From assembly GCA_905220665.1 (NCBI GenBank), contig CAJNAR010000004.1, positions 1-64,000 of the forward strand: a stretch of 64,000 bases of DNA. The letters are read 5' to 3'. The DNA comes from Albugo candida. Lineage: Eukaryota; Oomycota; Peronosporomycetes; Albuginales; Albuginaceae. This document shows positions 44,608 through 58,195 of this stretch, one piece after another; position 1 is the first letter of the stretch, and every line of letters begins with the position of its first letter. Both the position numbers and the translations under genes were made by a program. The notes beneath the pieces are model-generated. The model did not search any database. It saw only the letters and a program-made list of their open reading frames with translations, and was not told the origin of the DNA.

Positions 44608-47600
44608 AAAGGAGACCTTAATGCGTGCATGAAATGCTAAATTTACGTTTTTGAACCAGGATCGTAATAGACGGTGGTTGTCCGGCCTGGGAATCAAACG
44701 TATGCTTGTTATGCTTGTGCATTCTGGTTGATTCGAAAAACGAATAGCTATTTCTTGTACGTCATTTCGGTTTTCTGATGAAGCAGAAGAAGCCACCATG
44801 TAGTATGCTACTTTCCCACGGCTGATCTGTTAACTGATATCTTTTCAGAAGAGATTATAGACTTTAGTTATTCACCTTTTCCAAACACTGCTAGTCATAT
44901 TTCTGAAGTTACCTTACCAGACCACGTATCAAAGGATGAACTATTGAAACAATAAAATTCCAGATAGATCCGTACATCAATTCGTCCGTTGACTAGTTTC
45001 TTCAGTATCAATGTCTGGTATAGATGAGTCGATTGGACGATATGTATCGAAACATTTATGATAGGTTAAGAGATTTGAGTGCTGATTATAGCACCGATTG
45101 AATATAGTATGCGGGTCTTCAGAATACATACTTATTAAATAGATACACGAAAGTTGTGCAAGTAAATTGGTATAAATTCATTGTCATTCCCAACTTTAAT
45201 CTAAACGAGAATGAAGTCCTATCACCGCATCTTTCCACCTTGGTCTCATAACTATTGCCTAATAGTAACCCTGGTACATCGAGAACTATCCTCACTTCCC
45301 ACATTTCATTCTGGTCTACTTGAAAGCGGTAACCACATCCTTGCCGATATCTGGATTCTATTTACCAAAGGCAGAGTCGTTTGAAGCAAATCCTCCTTCT
45401 AGTAGAACAGGCATTTGGTTGTTCTTTACGATCTATTGATCTATCAATTGAATTTTCAATAGTGCTGCGTCAGACTCAGAGTAGCGCGAACCACAAAACA
45501 CAAATGTCGCAGCAAAAAAACGTCATTCTTTTATTTTTTCTTGTAAAAGTTACCGCTTTACTCAACTCGAAATGCTTGCAGTCCACGCATCAATATGCAA
45601 AATAAAATTACGCGGTTCTAGCTTCATCGAACCAAGTTTTTAACACTATCAACGCAGGAAACGAATCAGAGCGTAACTTTTGCAAGCTCGGCTCGCTACA
45701 CTGGCTTACCACAGACGTATACCGGATGATTTTATGCCACAGCAGCTTCAAAGACGACCCAAAAATGCTAGCCATATCTCTTTCAAAATGTTTACGAACC
45801 GTTTATATATTATATGGGGGCAATTCCCTCTATACTGCTGCAGTACATGGATAGTGTTCGAACGAAAGAATACTATACGATAAGCCTATCTCAGACGCGA
45901 TCACTGCTGAGCTCTCATATCGAGTACCCTCATCATATCAGCAAGGCCAATTATATCAGGACGATTAGATCAGATTGGCAGCTTCGTGGCCACATTCGCC
46001 GCCGGCCACATCCGATCCAGCCACACTTGCAGATGCTCCAATCCTGGCTTAATCTACTAAGGATATCTTTCTGCCTTTAAACAATCCTAAAGAGGATATT
46101 TTCGATCTTGAGGAATCTCTGATCTCAGTCACCGCAAACGAAGAAGACTTATCCACGCTACATTGTTGCACTAGACAGTCCCGGATGAATGATGTTCAAT
46201 CAACAGAGCTTCGCTGTGTGTGAGAAATCAATGTGGCCTAAGTTAAGCGTTGATTTCACCCACATATAATCAGCCTTGAGTGTGCCAAAGGGACACACTT
46301 TTGTTGAGAATTCACTAGTTACCAGTCGGACAGCTAGAAAATGCAAGTAGTTGTCGTTCGAACGAATCCACCGCCATTAAAGTAGATAATGTATATCGTG
46401 TTTTCTGTGGCAATCGAAAGGAAGGTTTTTCAGGGCCTTCGTCAAAGCTACAAGGTGATCTCGTAGCACAATGACTAGAACATGTTTATCACCACCGATG
46501 ATGCTTCCAATGCGATAAAAACGGGTAGTCCCCTTACATTGCACGGCCGTTTCCAGGAGTACATGGGGTATTCATACAGCGAGAAAAACTACTTGGTATA
46601 AGCCAGATAACTTTATGACTCAATAAGGTCGGTGATATATTTATCCGACCTTCCTCTAGACACTGATTCAACCGTTGCTATATTCCTATGGAAAAATCAC
46701 TTTGCACAATCGTATTTGAGCAACCGCCATTTGCAGTGACACGTAGCGATTTATCTGTAATGGGAATCAAGATGCACTCCGCATCCTTCGCTCGACAAAA
46801 GGGGTTGATTCACTGACTAGTTGCCTCGCCCGAAACTTGAGATGTGTTTAGTCCGACCGTATTTTGTTCGTTAATCGGTTTTACCTAATATGAAAGCTGT
46901 GAAACGTTATCCACTCAACCTATATGATGGAAGAAGATGCGCTCCAAGCTTTAGCACCATTGCATCGTGTTGTTCAATCCAGATACGAGCCAAATGCCAC
47001 AACTACTTCGAGATAGTGACTACAATTCGTACTAGCCACGCCTCGGACGTTTATCACATAAACAATAACCAATGTCCCAAATTTGACGTCACGTCTATGA
47101 ATATGTTGTCGACCTATTGGTAGGGAGATAGCGCGTAGGTATGTTGCGTTATTCATGTAATGCCACAAGACCTTGCCACGGATAATCTGAATTTACTACT
47201 TCACGCTACCTATTAGTTATGTACTTGTATTGTATCTTTCTTCAGCAGAAAACGAAAATGCCACGCCTCTAGTCCTGCAAGGGCCGCACTTTCGCAGTGA
47301 ATCATATTCATAGAAAGCGCCAATGTCCAATTATAACACAGTACGCTCATAAAAAAGTAAATTTTTTAAATAATTTTTAAATTATATTTATGCTGAGGCC
47401 TCTGGAAGAACCAAGGTGAGAAATTTGCATCATCAGCAGATCTAGGAAGTGTATGTAGTGGTTGACGAAAGTCGTTGCTTTTTCTCGAAAAATGACTGTT
47501 CCAATGTCCGTTTCAAGTGATTATATTCTTGAGTGCATTTACTAGTCTGAAAATCGTTTCTTTTACAAGCAGATTTCTCCGTTTTTGTCGATGCAACTAG

Positions 47601-48994
47601 ATCCTCAGAATTTTGAATCAGCGAAGAAAATCATCTGTGTGAGCAGCTCTACACGGTATTGTGAAAGTATCAAGCATTGGCCTACTGCAAATTGAGCATA
47701 GTTGTGGTGGTAGCATGTTTGAATTGAAATAATGTGCCACTACCAACTACATATCATCACTCATCCATTGATGAAAGACATATAAGTGAATACGGCAACC
47801 AGATCTAAGCGGTTTCTGCTCAGCTATGCTACTCACAACTGGAGATTTTCGACCACAGAGACGATGTTTAAAGCGATACCATTAGTGTATCAATAGCATA
47901 TTTTAGCTGACTAGATTGATTCGTGGTGGGGATTATAGAAAACATGCCACGAAAAAAATGTAATCAGAACCAATTTCCTGTTAAAACGTACACTATACTT
48001 GAAGCACTGTATGAGACTGCTCCACGATATGCAAAGCGACGACTGTGAGTCTGAAAGCAACATGTCTCAATAAGAAGCGTATGAGTGGCTGTTATCAGGT
48101 GTGAAAATCAAAGAACGTCAATGTATGGGCTCTACAAAATTTTATATGAATCAAAGCAGACTTCTGCACTATCGTGCAAGATCATCTTGAAAGTTTATCA
48201 GAATTCTTAGTCCCAGAAATGCATCTGTGAATCGCTCGCGGTTAACACGTCGCCTTCCTGACCATCGCAGTGCTTATTGATGATACGTTGACTCCTGCAA
48301 ATCCGAGCAATGTGACCTCGGGTGCAAAATGTTTGTTTTGGACATGGAATTATCCGACAACATCAAGAACAGATAGACAATTGTCTCTGCGTCACGCAAT
48401 GACCGAATGGATGAGAGCTTCGGTCAAAGAAACTTAGATTAAGCTTGTGCCTAACTTGCACGAGTCAGAACCTGATAATTTAATCAAAGACGACAAAATT
48501 ATGAAGTAAAAGATGTCGGCGTGGGCTGAGTGTGTTTTCTACTTTGCATTGAGCAGTTCTGAGATAGTGATTGCGGTTTGGATAGAAAGAAGTCGAGTAC
48601 TTGGAGTATACCTCGACACTTTGGACGGGTATTTAGCTGTGGGATCACAGATACAGTACTTGAAGCCTTGAGCACTTCAGATCGCGGAAGTAAGCAGGAT
48701 GATCGACGAGAAATACCCGTATTGAGGTTATGATAAATAATTCCCCAATCGTCTGCTACTTCCCATTACAGAGAATATTGCATCTAGCTCAAAGCAGAAT
48801 ATATAGAAATGTCAATACGTACCCGAGGATTTGTGTGGTCCAAACTATAATTCAATGAATGAGACGTTCTTTGCGCTCATGTATTTTTGCGCTTAATCAT
48901 TGTGCAATTACAATTGCAAATGGCGAGGTTCATCAGAATAGAGTGACACAGATCGAATTGTGTTAACATCTTATACGGACTTAAATCCAGTCTT
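44608..48994. other. 4.4-kb stretch without a supportable gene
   Basis: Only short frames, all below 110 codons and without domains. 45680-46080 and 48300-48650 contain coding-like codon runs (for example LRHAMTEWMRASVKET near 48400) broken by stops, which may be very old retroelement remains. No LTR, tRNA or spliced gene was recognised. Confidence 0.4.
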
Positions 48995-49090
48995 GGGTCT
49001 GGACCGGATCCGGGTACGTTGAAGTTGGGTCTGGACCGGATCCGGGTACGTTGAAGTTGGGTCTGGACCGGATCCGGGTAGGTTGTAGTT
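48995..49090 (+). repeat. Tandem repeat, three copies of 32 bp
   Basis: Units start at 48995, 49027 and 49059. Each reads GGGTCTGGACCGGATCCGGG followed by TACGTTGAAGTT; the third has two substitutions. The core CCGGATCCGG is a perfect palindrome. It lies 200 bp upstream of the gypsy gag remnant. Confidence 0.9.
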
Positions 49091-49289
49091 GGGTCACGGG
49101 GTGCGGATCTGGTACGGTTTACAGAATTATAAGGAGAGGTAGCAAGGTAGGCCCCAATTTTCCACCACCAAGTAATGAGATATATGGGAGCCATTTTAAC
49201 GAGAGCAGCGAGGCTTCGTTTCGAAGTGTGGGCTTCCAACAAAGAATTTTTTAGCCGAAAGTATCGCGCTATCAAATAATAAGGTCGTC

Positions 49290-52200
49290 ATGAGTGGTGA
49301 CGACAAACGACAAAGCCCTCTGCGAAGTGGAGAGAAGAACGTCATTCAACATATTGTGCAGACCCAGACAAGACGGGTTATACCGGAAAGCTCGTTGCAG
49401 AGATCCATCGTGTCGGATGCTGCGGAGGAATGGGCGCGACAACGTGAAGAAACAACGATCAGGACACAAGAATAATTGTCCCAGAATGATCAGAACCATC
49501 TGGCGTTGAATCAGCAACAGCAATTCATGAAACGGGAAATGGAGCAACAGAAAGAGTTTCTGCCCCATCGTTTCGAAGCGTTGAAGGATGCAGCTGAGTC
49601 TATAGGCATACAGCAAAACAAGATATCCTATATAGAGGAGCGATCGTGGGCGGCTAGTGTAGCACGTTGGAGACTCTTTGTCAATCAAGATGAGAGGTCC
49701 ATGGAGGAGATAAGCGATATTTGCACAAAGCGTGTGACGTTGGCCAATGGGGCAAATATGCCTGTAACCCCCCCCCTCTCCGCGATGTATAGGCGATGTA
49801 TAGAAAAAAGCTGAGGGAAACAATGGACCTGTATATGGTGTACGATCGCCGCGTAAGGTGCTCAATGCGAGCACTGGAAGTCGCGTATTTCTGATGCCTG
49901 TTGCTGCATGTATCGACCACAAATTGGTGAACCGAATTTGTCAATTTGAATTGCCGAAGCCGGAGGGGACATCACGGAACAAGATTGGTTGAACTACTTC
50001 CTCTCCGTGCGGATTCCTGAGACCGGCGACGACGAGAAATCGGATAGAGATGCAAACATGTCATCATTGACACAACCCTGATAGATGCGGATTCACGAGT
50101 AGTCCATTTACTTGCAGATAAATGAGAATACTGGACGTGCATGACTGGAGATGTACATTAAACGATTCGAGGATGGCAGTGGCCCATCTCACCAACGCGT
50201 TGCGTTCGACGACAATTCCGAAGATAATCCAGAGAGAGCTGAAGAAAAATCAAACTAATGCTATGAAAGGATCAACGATGGCTTCTGCGAATTGGATCAA
50301 GATACAGTTAAACAAATTTGTCAAATATTGAATCGTTTTTACCGGACGATAGCCATCACAAGGTCTTGACAGATAGGCGGATGGAACGAAACATTGCGAA
50401 TTCAAAATCGAGGTCATCCAAAGTTTTGTGGAGAAGCGAGGCCGAAAAAAAGTAATGGTTACACGTGGTGCATGCTACAAGTGTGCTTAAAGCATCACGG
50501 AGTGTTTCACTGCCCAAATGTCACTGCAGAGGAGGCAAGAAAAGTATTTGAAAAAAACTACCAGAAAAACCAGAAAATCAATGACCGGGAACCGAACGAT
50601 TGGTGCAGTGGTCTCTGAGAAGCCACAATAGACTATATTGGGATGGGTTGTAGATGATAACGAAGTTGTGATCACTCCGGAAGCGGTGCCGACGAATCAG
50701 TAGTTAACCCATCGCTTATATCCCAGCTACGACGAAAGAGAGTGTGGTTTATAATTCAAGATCTTGCCATACCAATTCAAATTCAGAGTTTCGCTCAGCA
50801 AAAATGAAAATGCGTCAAGCGGTGAAGCTAAAGTTTAAGTTCGCGACGGTTGCGAAATATTTGGTGCTGAGAAACGTGGTTTGTTAGATTGCGGAAAAGA
50901 TTTGTCGACTGGATTGAGACAGGTCCTACTAGGAAGTGAGGTCCTGCATCGATTAGGCTACGATCCACGTCAAATGTTTCATGCAACAAGGCTGCGTATG
51001 ACCGATGTGGACTTTGATCGCGTTGGAAATTACGGCAATTTACAAAAGGAGATTTTCTGTGCTTGCATCCAACATGAATAAGTCGAATTCAAGGAGGAGT
51101 AGAAAGTCCTCGTAAGAAACAAGCTGGTTTCCAGAAATTTGAAAATAAGATCCTTCAGAGGTTTAGCTTGTGTTGAAAAGCAAAGTGGCGGATTCAAAGG
51201 TGCGTGGATGTAGCAAAGGATTTGCCACTGCACTACAAAGAATACTCGTGAAATATCAGGATCGCTCTCGATTGAGATTGAGGAACGAGACACCAGTCGA
51301 TATTCCACCTCTGATAGTGCGTCTAAAGGACGGTGCGCACAATGCAAAGTTCGCAGATACCCGCCAGCGCACCGACAATTTATGCATGAACATTCTAAAG
51401 AACTGTTGGATGCAGGGTTGTGTTACAGGAACTCCTAAAGCCGTAGGTCCTCTCCCCCGCTCATTGTTAAGAGCCTGGCGTTGCCAAATTCCGAATTGCT
51501 GTGCACGTGCGGGAATGCACAGACAGAGCGAGTATTGTGTCCCATGCCTATGTTGGAAGTGATTTTTGATCACCTTCAAGGATTCAGAATCTATTGCTTG
51601 TTGGACTTTTTCAAGGCTACTGTCAGTTCAAACTGGATGAAAGCTGTCAGGAGTTGTTCACTTTTCTAACGGATATATATAGATATGGATGTGTACATCC
51701 CAACAAGAGTTCTCATGGGCGGCAAAGACAGTATGACTCACTTTTAAGCGACTGTCCAAGAAACGTTTCCAGATTTGTTGTACAAGGAGCTACTGATATG
51801 GTTGGATGACCGACTTGGATATGAAACCGATGAACAAAAGCTTTTGATATTGTTGGCAAATGTGCTTATAGTGTGCGAAAGGAAACGTCTGAAGTTGAAC
51901 TCAAGCAAATGCAGGTTTTTACAGAAAGTGGTGCGGCCGTATTCTTGCTGGAAGTGGTGTGAAGCATGATTCGTATCGCTAAACTGGTTAATCTCTCCTC
52001 CCCAACAAATGGACAGGAGTTGCATCAGTTTCTGTGTTTTTTTGGATGGATGCGTTCGTCAATTCACGGCTACAACCGCAGAGAGGCAATGCTAACAGAT
52101 GCCATGAAGCGAGCGTACTAGCGAGCCTGAGGTCGTAAAACCTCCCATTTAAGAGAGTCAATATGGATGAAATAGCTTGAACCAAAAAAAAACTCTGCCT

Positions 52201-53646
52201 CGACCTTGCATAAGCACTGTCAAAAGCAGTGGAGTTATCCCACCTGGACATCAGCAAGCAACTATGTGCGTTCACGGATGCATCGGATCGTCATTGGGGG
52301 GAAGTGATAACGCAGGTTCCCAAACAAGACAAAACGAAACGTTTGGACAAGCAAGAATATCAGCCTTTGATCTATATAAGTGGCACCTTCAATGGCGCTG
52401 TCTTCAAGTGAGTAACCGTGGAAATGGATGCCTACGCGATTGTGGAAACGTGTCGCCTTACCGACTACCTGCTGCACTGCCAAAGCGAATTCAATTCGTG
52501 CACTGATCATCGGAATTTACGGTATGTATTCCCCTCACAGTATTATCGCAAGTGTACCGAAACACACGGCCACAAAGTTGCAGCGGTGGGCCATCCTTCT
52601 AATGGCATATCAGTATGATGTTCACAATATCGCAGGCGTGGAAACTATTCGTGTGGATGTTCTATCCCGATGGGGCTCGCCCTCGCGATTTAAAAAAAAA
52701 AGAGCCCCACCAACTGTATCCAAGTTTGGCAGGAAATTAATCATGGCCGACCATAGACGAAATTGTCAAAGCCGAAAACGCATCCAAGATCCAGTTTGAT
52801 CAACAGCTTGATGGCGTGTACCGTACGGTATTCGGGAGAATCTGGATTTCAGACGATGCGTCCGAGCTCCATGTCGGACTATGTGTAGTGGCCCATTTTG
52901 GTACTGGTGGTATTGCGGAGTCGATGTGACGACTCAAAATGGGGCCGAGCTGTACGATTGGATAACATTGAAGCAGATGTTCAGATGTTTGTAAATCAAT
53001 GTTTACACTGTAGTGCTGCAGACGGAACATTTCTGCGAGTTCTTGGAAAAGGGCTACATGGTACGAAGCCGAACAGTTTATTACACTGAAAATATTTGCA
53101 CATTGGGGAGCTCGAATAAAAGACAGCGCTATATTCTAGTGCTTAAAGTCGATGCATCCAACTATGTGCGGCTCAAAGCCATCGCTAAGACAGACACCTT
53201 AACCACGCGAGAGGTGTTGCTGGATTGATTTGCGTCATTTGGGATATGTTACCGCTGGGTAAGCGCTTCAACAAATGCGGTAATCGAGGACATCCGTCAT
53301 TCTCTGGGAGCCTACCATCACTTCACGGCTGCACGCTGCCCTTGGGCGAATGGTCCTGTTGAAGTGGTAAACAAAGAGCTACTTCGAGGTTTTCGTGCTC
53401 ACACGACTGAATTGCGAATTCATTTGCGGTGACTGGCTACGATTGGTTTTCTTGGTGCAATATGTTCTCACCCAGTCCATGTCGCTGTATTGGGGGGGGG
53501 GTGAAGCGCCATTGACGGTGATGACGGGAATGGCGCGCTGCAATCCAGTCGAGGCTATCGTTTTGCCTAGCTGTTTATTCACGACCACAATGCATTCAGG
53601 AGTTGCAAGTCCTCGAATTCGAAGACCTTCGTGCGAGGGTGGTTAA
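49290..53646 (+). pseudogene. Decayed Ty3/gypsy retrotransposon (gag-pol remains)
   Basis: Order of domains on the plus strand. Gag-like coiled segments lie at 49290-49814 (MKREMEQQKEFLPHRFEALK). A CLKHHGVFHCPNVTAEEARK knuckle-like piece is near 50490. Reverse transcriptase spans about 51290-51970: PMPMLEVIFDHLQGF, YCLLDFFK, then KELLIWLDDRLGYETDEQKL and KLNSSKCRFLQKVV. RNase H covers about 52250-52520: LCAFTDASDRHWGEV, VEMDAYAIVETCRLTDYLLH and CTDHRNLRYVF. Integrase runs from about 52800 to 53640: RYILVLKVDASNYVRLKA, then CPWANGPVEVVNKELLRGFR and PLTVMTGMARCNP. Dozens of stops and frameshifts separate them, so the element is dead. LTRs could not be delimited. Confidence 0.75.
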
Positions 53647-53989
53647 CATGCACAAATTCATGGCTTCAACGCGTGTACAGAGGTGAAACGTGGAGCGTGC
53701 TCGAATGAAGGGTCGCGTGGAGTTAAAATGGCACAATTAGTATTTGGTGATTATGTTGGCATACAGTAAGGTCTGCACGAGTTTTAACAACAGAGAGGAA
53801 GGGGGAATAGATGTATTCAAACTAGTTACAAGGTATTCCTGATTATGCAGTGCGACCAGACGCATATAGTCGATCTGGTTCCTTCTTGCACAACTTCATG
53901 GTCGTTAGAGTCACTGTCTTTTCACGGCGGCAGTTACTGTGCAGCACATGATCATCCAACACTCTTTCCCGGCGCCTTGATGAACATCA

Positions 53990-56830
53990 CTTCAGACCTA
54001 TGAGCAAACGCAATTCTTGAATCCTTGGAGCTGGCAGCACCTTCGTCAATAATCGGCGACCATCGTCTTCGTACATTCATAAGTTGGCTTGACCGTCTCC
54101 TTGTTGGCGTAAATCACGTAATAATCTAAGCTTCAAATCCACATGCTTCGTGCTGGCTGAACGCCTCGTTTTCGACTTTCTTCAATGCAGTTTGGTTGTC
54201 AATCTTGAGTACCACAGTTGTATTCACTCGTTACCCGAGCTCTTCGCAAAGCATCTTAAATCCCAGCGCCTCCCGTCCTCAAAGGCCGCAGCGACAAACT
54301 CCGCTTCCGCTATTGACTGAACCACAGCAGCTTGCTTCTTGCAGTGCCACCCTACAGTAATTTCATTAACAACTTGCACACCTGCACTCACAGACTTTTG
54401 ATCTTCATTGTCAGCCGCGAATTCCGCATCACTGAAGCTGACAATCCTGTTAGGCACTGGGGCTCGCTGTCCTCACGCAAATGCAGCTTCAAACCTTTTG
54501 TTCCCTTCAAGTACCTTGCAATCTTTTTGCAAGCTTATAATCCCGCAGTGGTGGTGCGTGACTTCGTCTAGTCGCTCCGTGCACCACGAATGTCTGGACA
54601 TGTGCAGCGTGATACCCATAGCAAGCTCCCAACTAGAGACGGGAAATCCTTGATAGTCGGTACTCGAAGCAATCTCAGAGCCTTTTCTTTCAGCAGCCCG
54701 TTGTCTCCTTCGATTACTTGCACTTCAGATATCAGTACTCGTACCGAGTTAGCTTCAGCCATACCATGTTTCTCGAGCACTTCTTCAATCGTCTGCTCCT
54801 GGTCGATATATTACCCTCCTTCTTTTGTCCACGCAATTCTCATTCCGAGGAACTTCTCAACAATACCGAGATCCTTGAGCTCAAGCACCTTCATCTCAGT
54901 AAAGAATTGATCGATATGTTTCACATTCTCATCGGCTTAGTAAAAAAAACACGGGTCATTAATGCATTGAACGAAATCAATCTTGAGCAGCGTGTCGCAC
55001 AACACTTGATGCCAAAGTCTTCCTGCCTGATTCAAACCATAGCGATTCCGTCCTAGAAGCAACACCAATTCATCAGGTTCCATTACGCCAAGTCGTTCAA
55101 GGGTGCCTTGGGTCACTTTTATTCCATCGAAATAAGTCGATTCCGTACTCTGGCTCCGTGATAGCTTTCGGGCACGCGCTTGGGACGCCACCATACCTAG
55201 CCGGAATCCCCACATCCGTGAAATCGTAAAAATTACAAATGCATTTCCTATCGGCATCACCTTAAAGAATGTGAGTTTATTATTCAAACCAAGAATTTGC
55301 TTGTCGCCGCGAACCACCAGTATCGCCTTGTATCTTTTCACAGTCCCATTAGTCCTAATTTTGGTTTCATAAACCCACTTGGTTGGGATGGGTTTCACGT
55401 TCTTTGGACGTTTGATCACCGTCCACGAAGCGCTACCTTATGATTTTTTGGGTCTGGTATCGCGCGTTTTCTGTCATGTGCTTGTTCCACAGGCAGCACT
55501 GCGAGCGCCATAAGCACTGGATCCGACAGTTGCAACTCTTCGTCACTCGTTTCCAGTTCTCCCACATTGGTGCATTCTCCATGATATAAACTGTTGAATA
55601 TGCTGACCTTTTCTCGCGTCTCCATGCTCCTTCCTTTACCATGCTCGTCTGCCTCGGCTTGTTTTCTTGACTTCTACGTTTGCGCTGTGATCTCCTTGAC
55701 CTAACGGCAGCGACTCCTTCGGCTGCGCATCACTTTCTTCGGCCACTTGATGCTCACTTTCCACTTTTTATTTGCACATGTTCAGGCTCTTGTCCTCTGT
55801 TATCATAAAGTGCACGTTGAATTTGTTCATTCGCCGTACCATCGAGTGTCTCGATGTTGGTGATGTGTCTAGTTATCGTTACGACTCTATCTTTGAGCAG
55901 CAACACCTTGTATCCCTTTGTTTCTTCGCTAATACCCGGGATCTTTGCTTGCTCTGCATGACGCACAAGTGTCTTCTTTTTGGGATCCTGCCAAACCCGG
56001 TGCCCGCCGGGTGAGTACTACAATCAGCGACGCACGCTTCAAATTTGCTCGAGTCGGACTAGTATTGATCATGTAAGCAGCGTAACTTGCAGCCTCGCTT
56101 CAGTACGTCTGCGCTAGACCTGAACGGAAGATCATGGATCGCACCATGTTGAAGACGGTGCGGTTCAAGCGTAGTACCTGTTTCTGTTACTTGACGCGCA
56201 CACCTGTCTGTTTGCACAAGAGACTGACCCCTCCATACTTTCCTCCACCGCCAGTGCACAGGACGTAGATGCGGCACTTAAATTCGTTCTCAAACCACGC
56301 CAAAAAATGCTCGAACATCTTGGCCGCAGCATTTTTCTTAGTTGTAGTCAATGAAAACGACCAAATATCTGTTTCCACGACGGTTTTTTGGGGTGATAGT
56401 TCCTTTTAGATCACTCCAGATCACACCTCCGATGCGGTCCGTTGGTGCATTTGCACCCGAGCCCTTCTTGAGCTGTTTAGTTCTGGTGCCCTTCGCTTCA
56501 GCGCAAGTGAGACAGTTTGCACGCACGTGATCAGTAAGTTCAATACCGTAACCAGGATCTTCGGTTATACGCTCCATGGTATCCGCGATAAAGAAGGGAT
56601 GATCATTTGATTCGTATGTTTTGGTCAAAAATCATTGGGAGATAGGTAGGCGCTTTACTATTGTAGTGGGCTAGTACTGCCAGGAGATCTCCGTATCTGA
56701 GTGTGTGTCTACAATTACGCTGGTAGCGATATTCTGTTATATTTCCTCTACTGCAAACTACTTGAGATCGGAGGGGTTCCACTAAGTATCTCATGTATGA
56801 ACATACGTTGCTGATACGCCGCTTGGGCAA
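53990..56830 (-). pseudogene. Decayed Ty1/copia retrotransposon (pol remains)
   Basis: On the minus strand, integrase pieces come first (56628-56059): CLTCAEAKGTRTKQLKKG, AAAKMFEHFLAWFENEFKCR and YVLCTGGGGKYGGVSLLC. A linker follows, then copia reverse transcriptase (55419-54937): NVKPIPTKWVYETKIRTNGT, RYKAILVVRGDKQ, YGLNQAGRLWHQVLCDTLLK and INDPCFFY. RNase H lies at about 54457-54000: IVSFSDAEFAADNEDQKSVS, SIAEAEFVAAAFEDGRRW, VVLKIDNQTALKKVE and LPAPRIQELRLLIGLK. The integrase-before-RT order defines copia. Stops and shifts are frequent; no LTR pair was delimited. It sits tail-to-tail with the gypsy remnant. Confidence 0.75.
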
Positions 56831-57362
56831 TGCAAACGGATTAATTGAGGAAGGTGGTCTCCAAGGTAAGCTGAATGACTGGCAATATCTCGCTCGTGAG
56901 ACTCCTGATTTCTACAGATTTGTGCTGTACATGTAAATTGTACAACCGGATTCGTAATTTATCCCCCAGCCAATATCACTCCGATCTGTTCTGGAGAACC
57001 TTTTTTGAGGATGTACGTGATGTTCTAGGCGCGCAGGGTCGGATATAGAGGTCTACGTCATCAGCAAATCTCTGAAGTCTTGAGAGCTTATACTGAAAGT
57101 TGCACTTGTAGACAGTGATGTCGATATACACCTTTCAATTTGGCAAACCATGATTAACAGCAACGGTAAGTAGTAGCCTTGACAAGAATTAGCTTTGGTG
57201 TCGGATCGGGAGCTAATAGACAGGTTGTCTCAATTGAGAATGGACCCGGGGTTATAAATAATTTGTGTCAGTCATTGGAGCCATAGCCTTACTGGTGTCG
57301 GCTACACGACTGTACACGTTCGTTGACAGTGACATTTTTTAGAATCATTCCAACAGTAAGGC
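56831..57362. other. Intergenic, possibly with an unassigned 5' exon
   Basis: A short ATG exon ending in a GTAAGT donor (57151-57167, MINSN) could belong to the next plus-strand frame, but no acceptor gives a continuous protein. Otherwise nothing is seen. Confidence 0.3.
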
Positions 57363-57755
57363 ATGCGCACTCGAGAGTACGGAAGGAGTGAGGTGGTTTT
57401 CCTTTGCCCGCGTGATGGCCATCTGTTCTGCTTTTGTATCGATTACGTGGAGAATGAGAGTGAAAACGTTTTAGCGTGTGATATTGAGAAGGTTGTTGGT
57501 ATAGCTCCCAACGGATTTGTTGTCTTTACCGATAAAAATTATGATACCATGAATGATATGGCTCTTGAACGTCTGGCTTTGATTGGGAAATGTCAACAAT
57601 CATTCGGCAAGAAGGTTGGCAGCCACCAAAACATCTCCCTTCATAATAGGGGCATACGCGTATGTACATCTGGCGCACAATCTTTCTGGCTGCAAAAGGA
57701 TCAGCCAATCTCTTCCGGTGATTATGTCTTTTCATGCTGCACGGATCAGCATTGA
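57363..57755 (+). CDS. Uncertain ORF, unknown function
   Basis: A 130-codon frame begins at an ATG. Its first 75 residues look coding, with regular alternation of hydrophobic strands: VVFLCPRDGHLFCFCIDYVE and DIEKVVGIAPNGFVVFTDKN. The rest is less convincing, and an alternative frame (57583-57813) or a short intron after GKK could give a different C-terminus. No family is recognised. Given the neighbouring copia remnant it may be the surviving exon of a real gene or a pseudogene. Confidence 0.3.
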   Translation: MRTREYGRSEVVFLCPRDGHLFCFCIDYVENESENVLACDIEKVVGIAPNGFVVFTDKNYDTMNDMALERLALIGKCQQSFGKKVGSHQNISLHNRGIRVCTSGAQSFWLQKDQPISSGDYVFSCCTDQH

Positions 57756-57886
57756 TCTCCCTCAAAAGCGACCCGAGAGAACCAAGCATCGATATGGTGT
57801 GCTGTTCACGTAGACTATTCTGAAATTTTTATATCCATCACGTGAGAATATAGTCAAGCCCTCCTGTAAAGTCCTCATTTCGTATC

Positions 57887-58195
57887 TCATAGACTCTGTA
57901 ACGAGAGTTTTCCACGATCTTGATAGAGCGGTAGATCGTTGGGATCATTACTACTGAAAAGCCGATGTAAGCGTGAATGAGATAGGTTTGGTCATGGAAA
58001 CCTAAGAAATCTAAAAATACGTCGGCGTGAGTGCACACTTGTCTTCTACAAGCTTATCCACACCCAAAGATAAGATATTACAGAACCAAGTATTCATAAT
58101 TCAGGAAGCGTGTTTTGATAATGTTGCAGCTCCCCAATTTGCAGCACGCAATTTGTGCTCGATAAATCGTGCCCGATTTCCGAACATACCAGCAT
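57887..58195 (-). CDS. Three 3' exons of an unresolved minus-strand gene
   Basis: Exons about 58195-58087, 58045-58002 and 57953-57887 join in frame through introns of 41 and 48 nt, the latter with a strong GCTTTTCAG acceptor. The deduced C-terminus is YVRKSGTIYRAQIACC, IIKTRFLNYEYL, KTSVHSRRRIFRFL and SSNDPNDLPLYQDRGKL. The 5' exons were not found. An unspliced alternative (57838-58038) encodes a segment with a hydrophobic AYIGFSVVMIPTIY; one of the two readings must be wrong. Function unknown. Confidence 0.3.

Noticed and set aside
44690..44760. GGGAATCAAACG near a GC-rich arm, considered as a tRNA T-arm on the minus strand
   Set aside because: No A box or acceptor stem at the required distance.
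50394..50618. Candidate independent zinc-finger gene
   Set aside because: The Cys/His cluster lies in the expected gag position of the decayed gypsy element and the frame ends abruptly.
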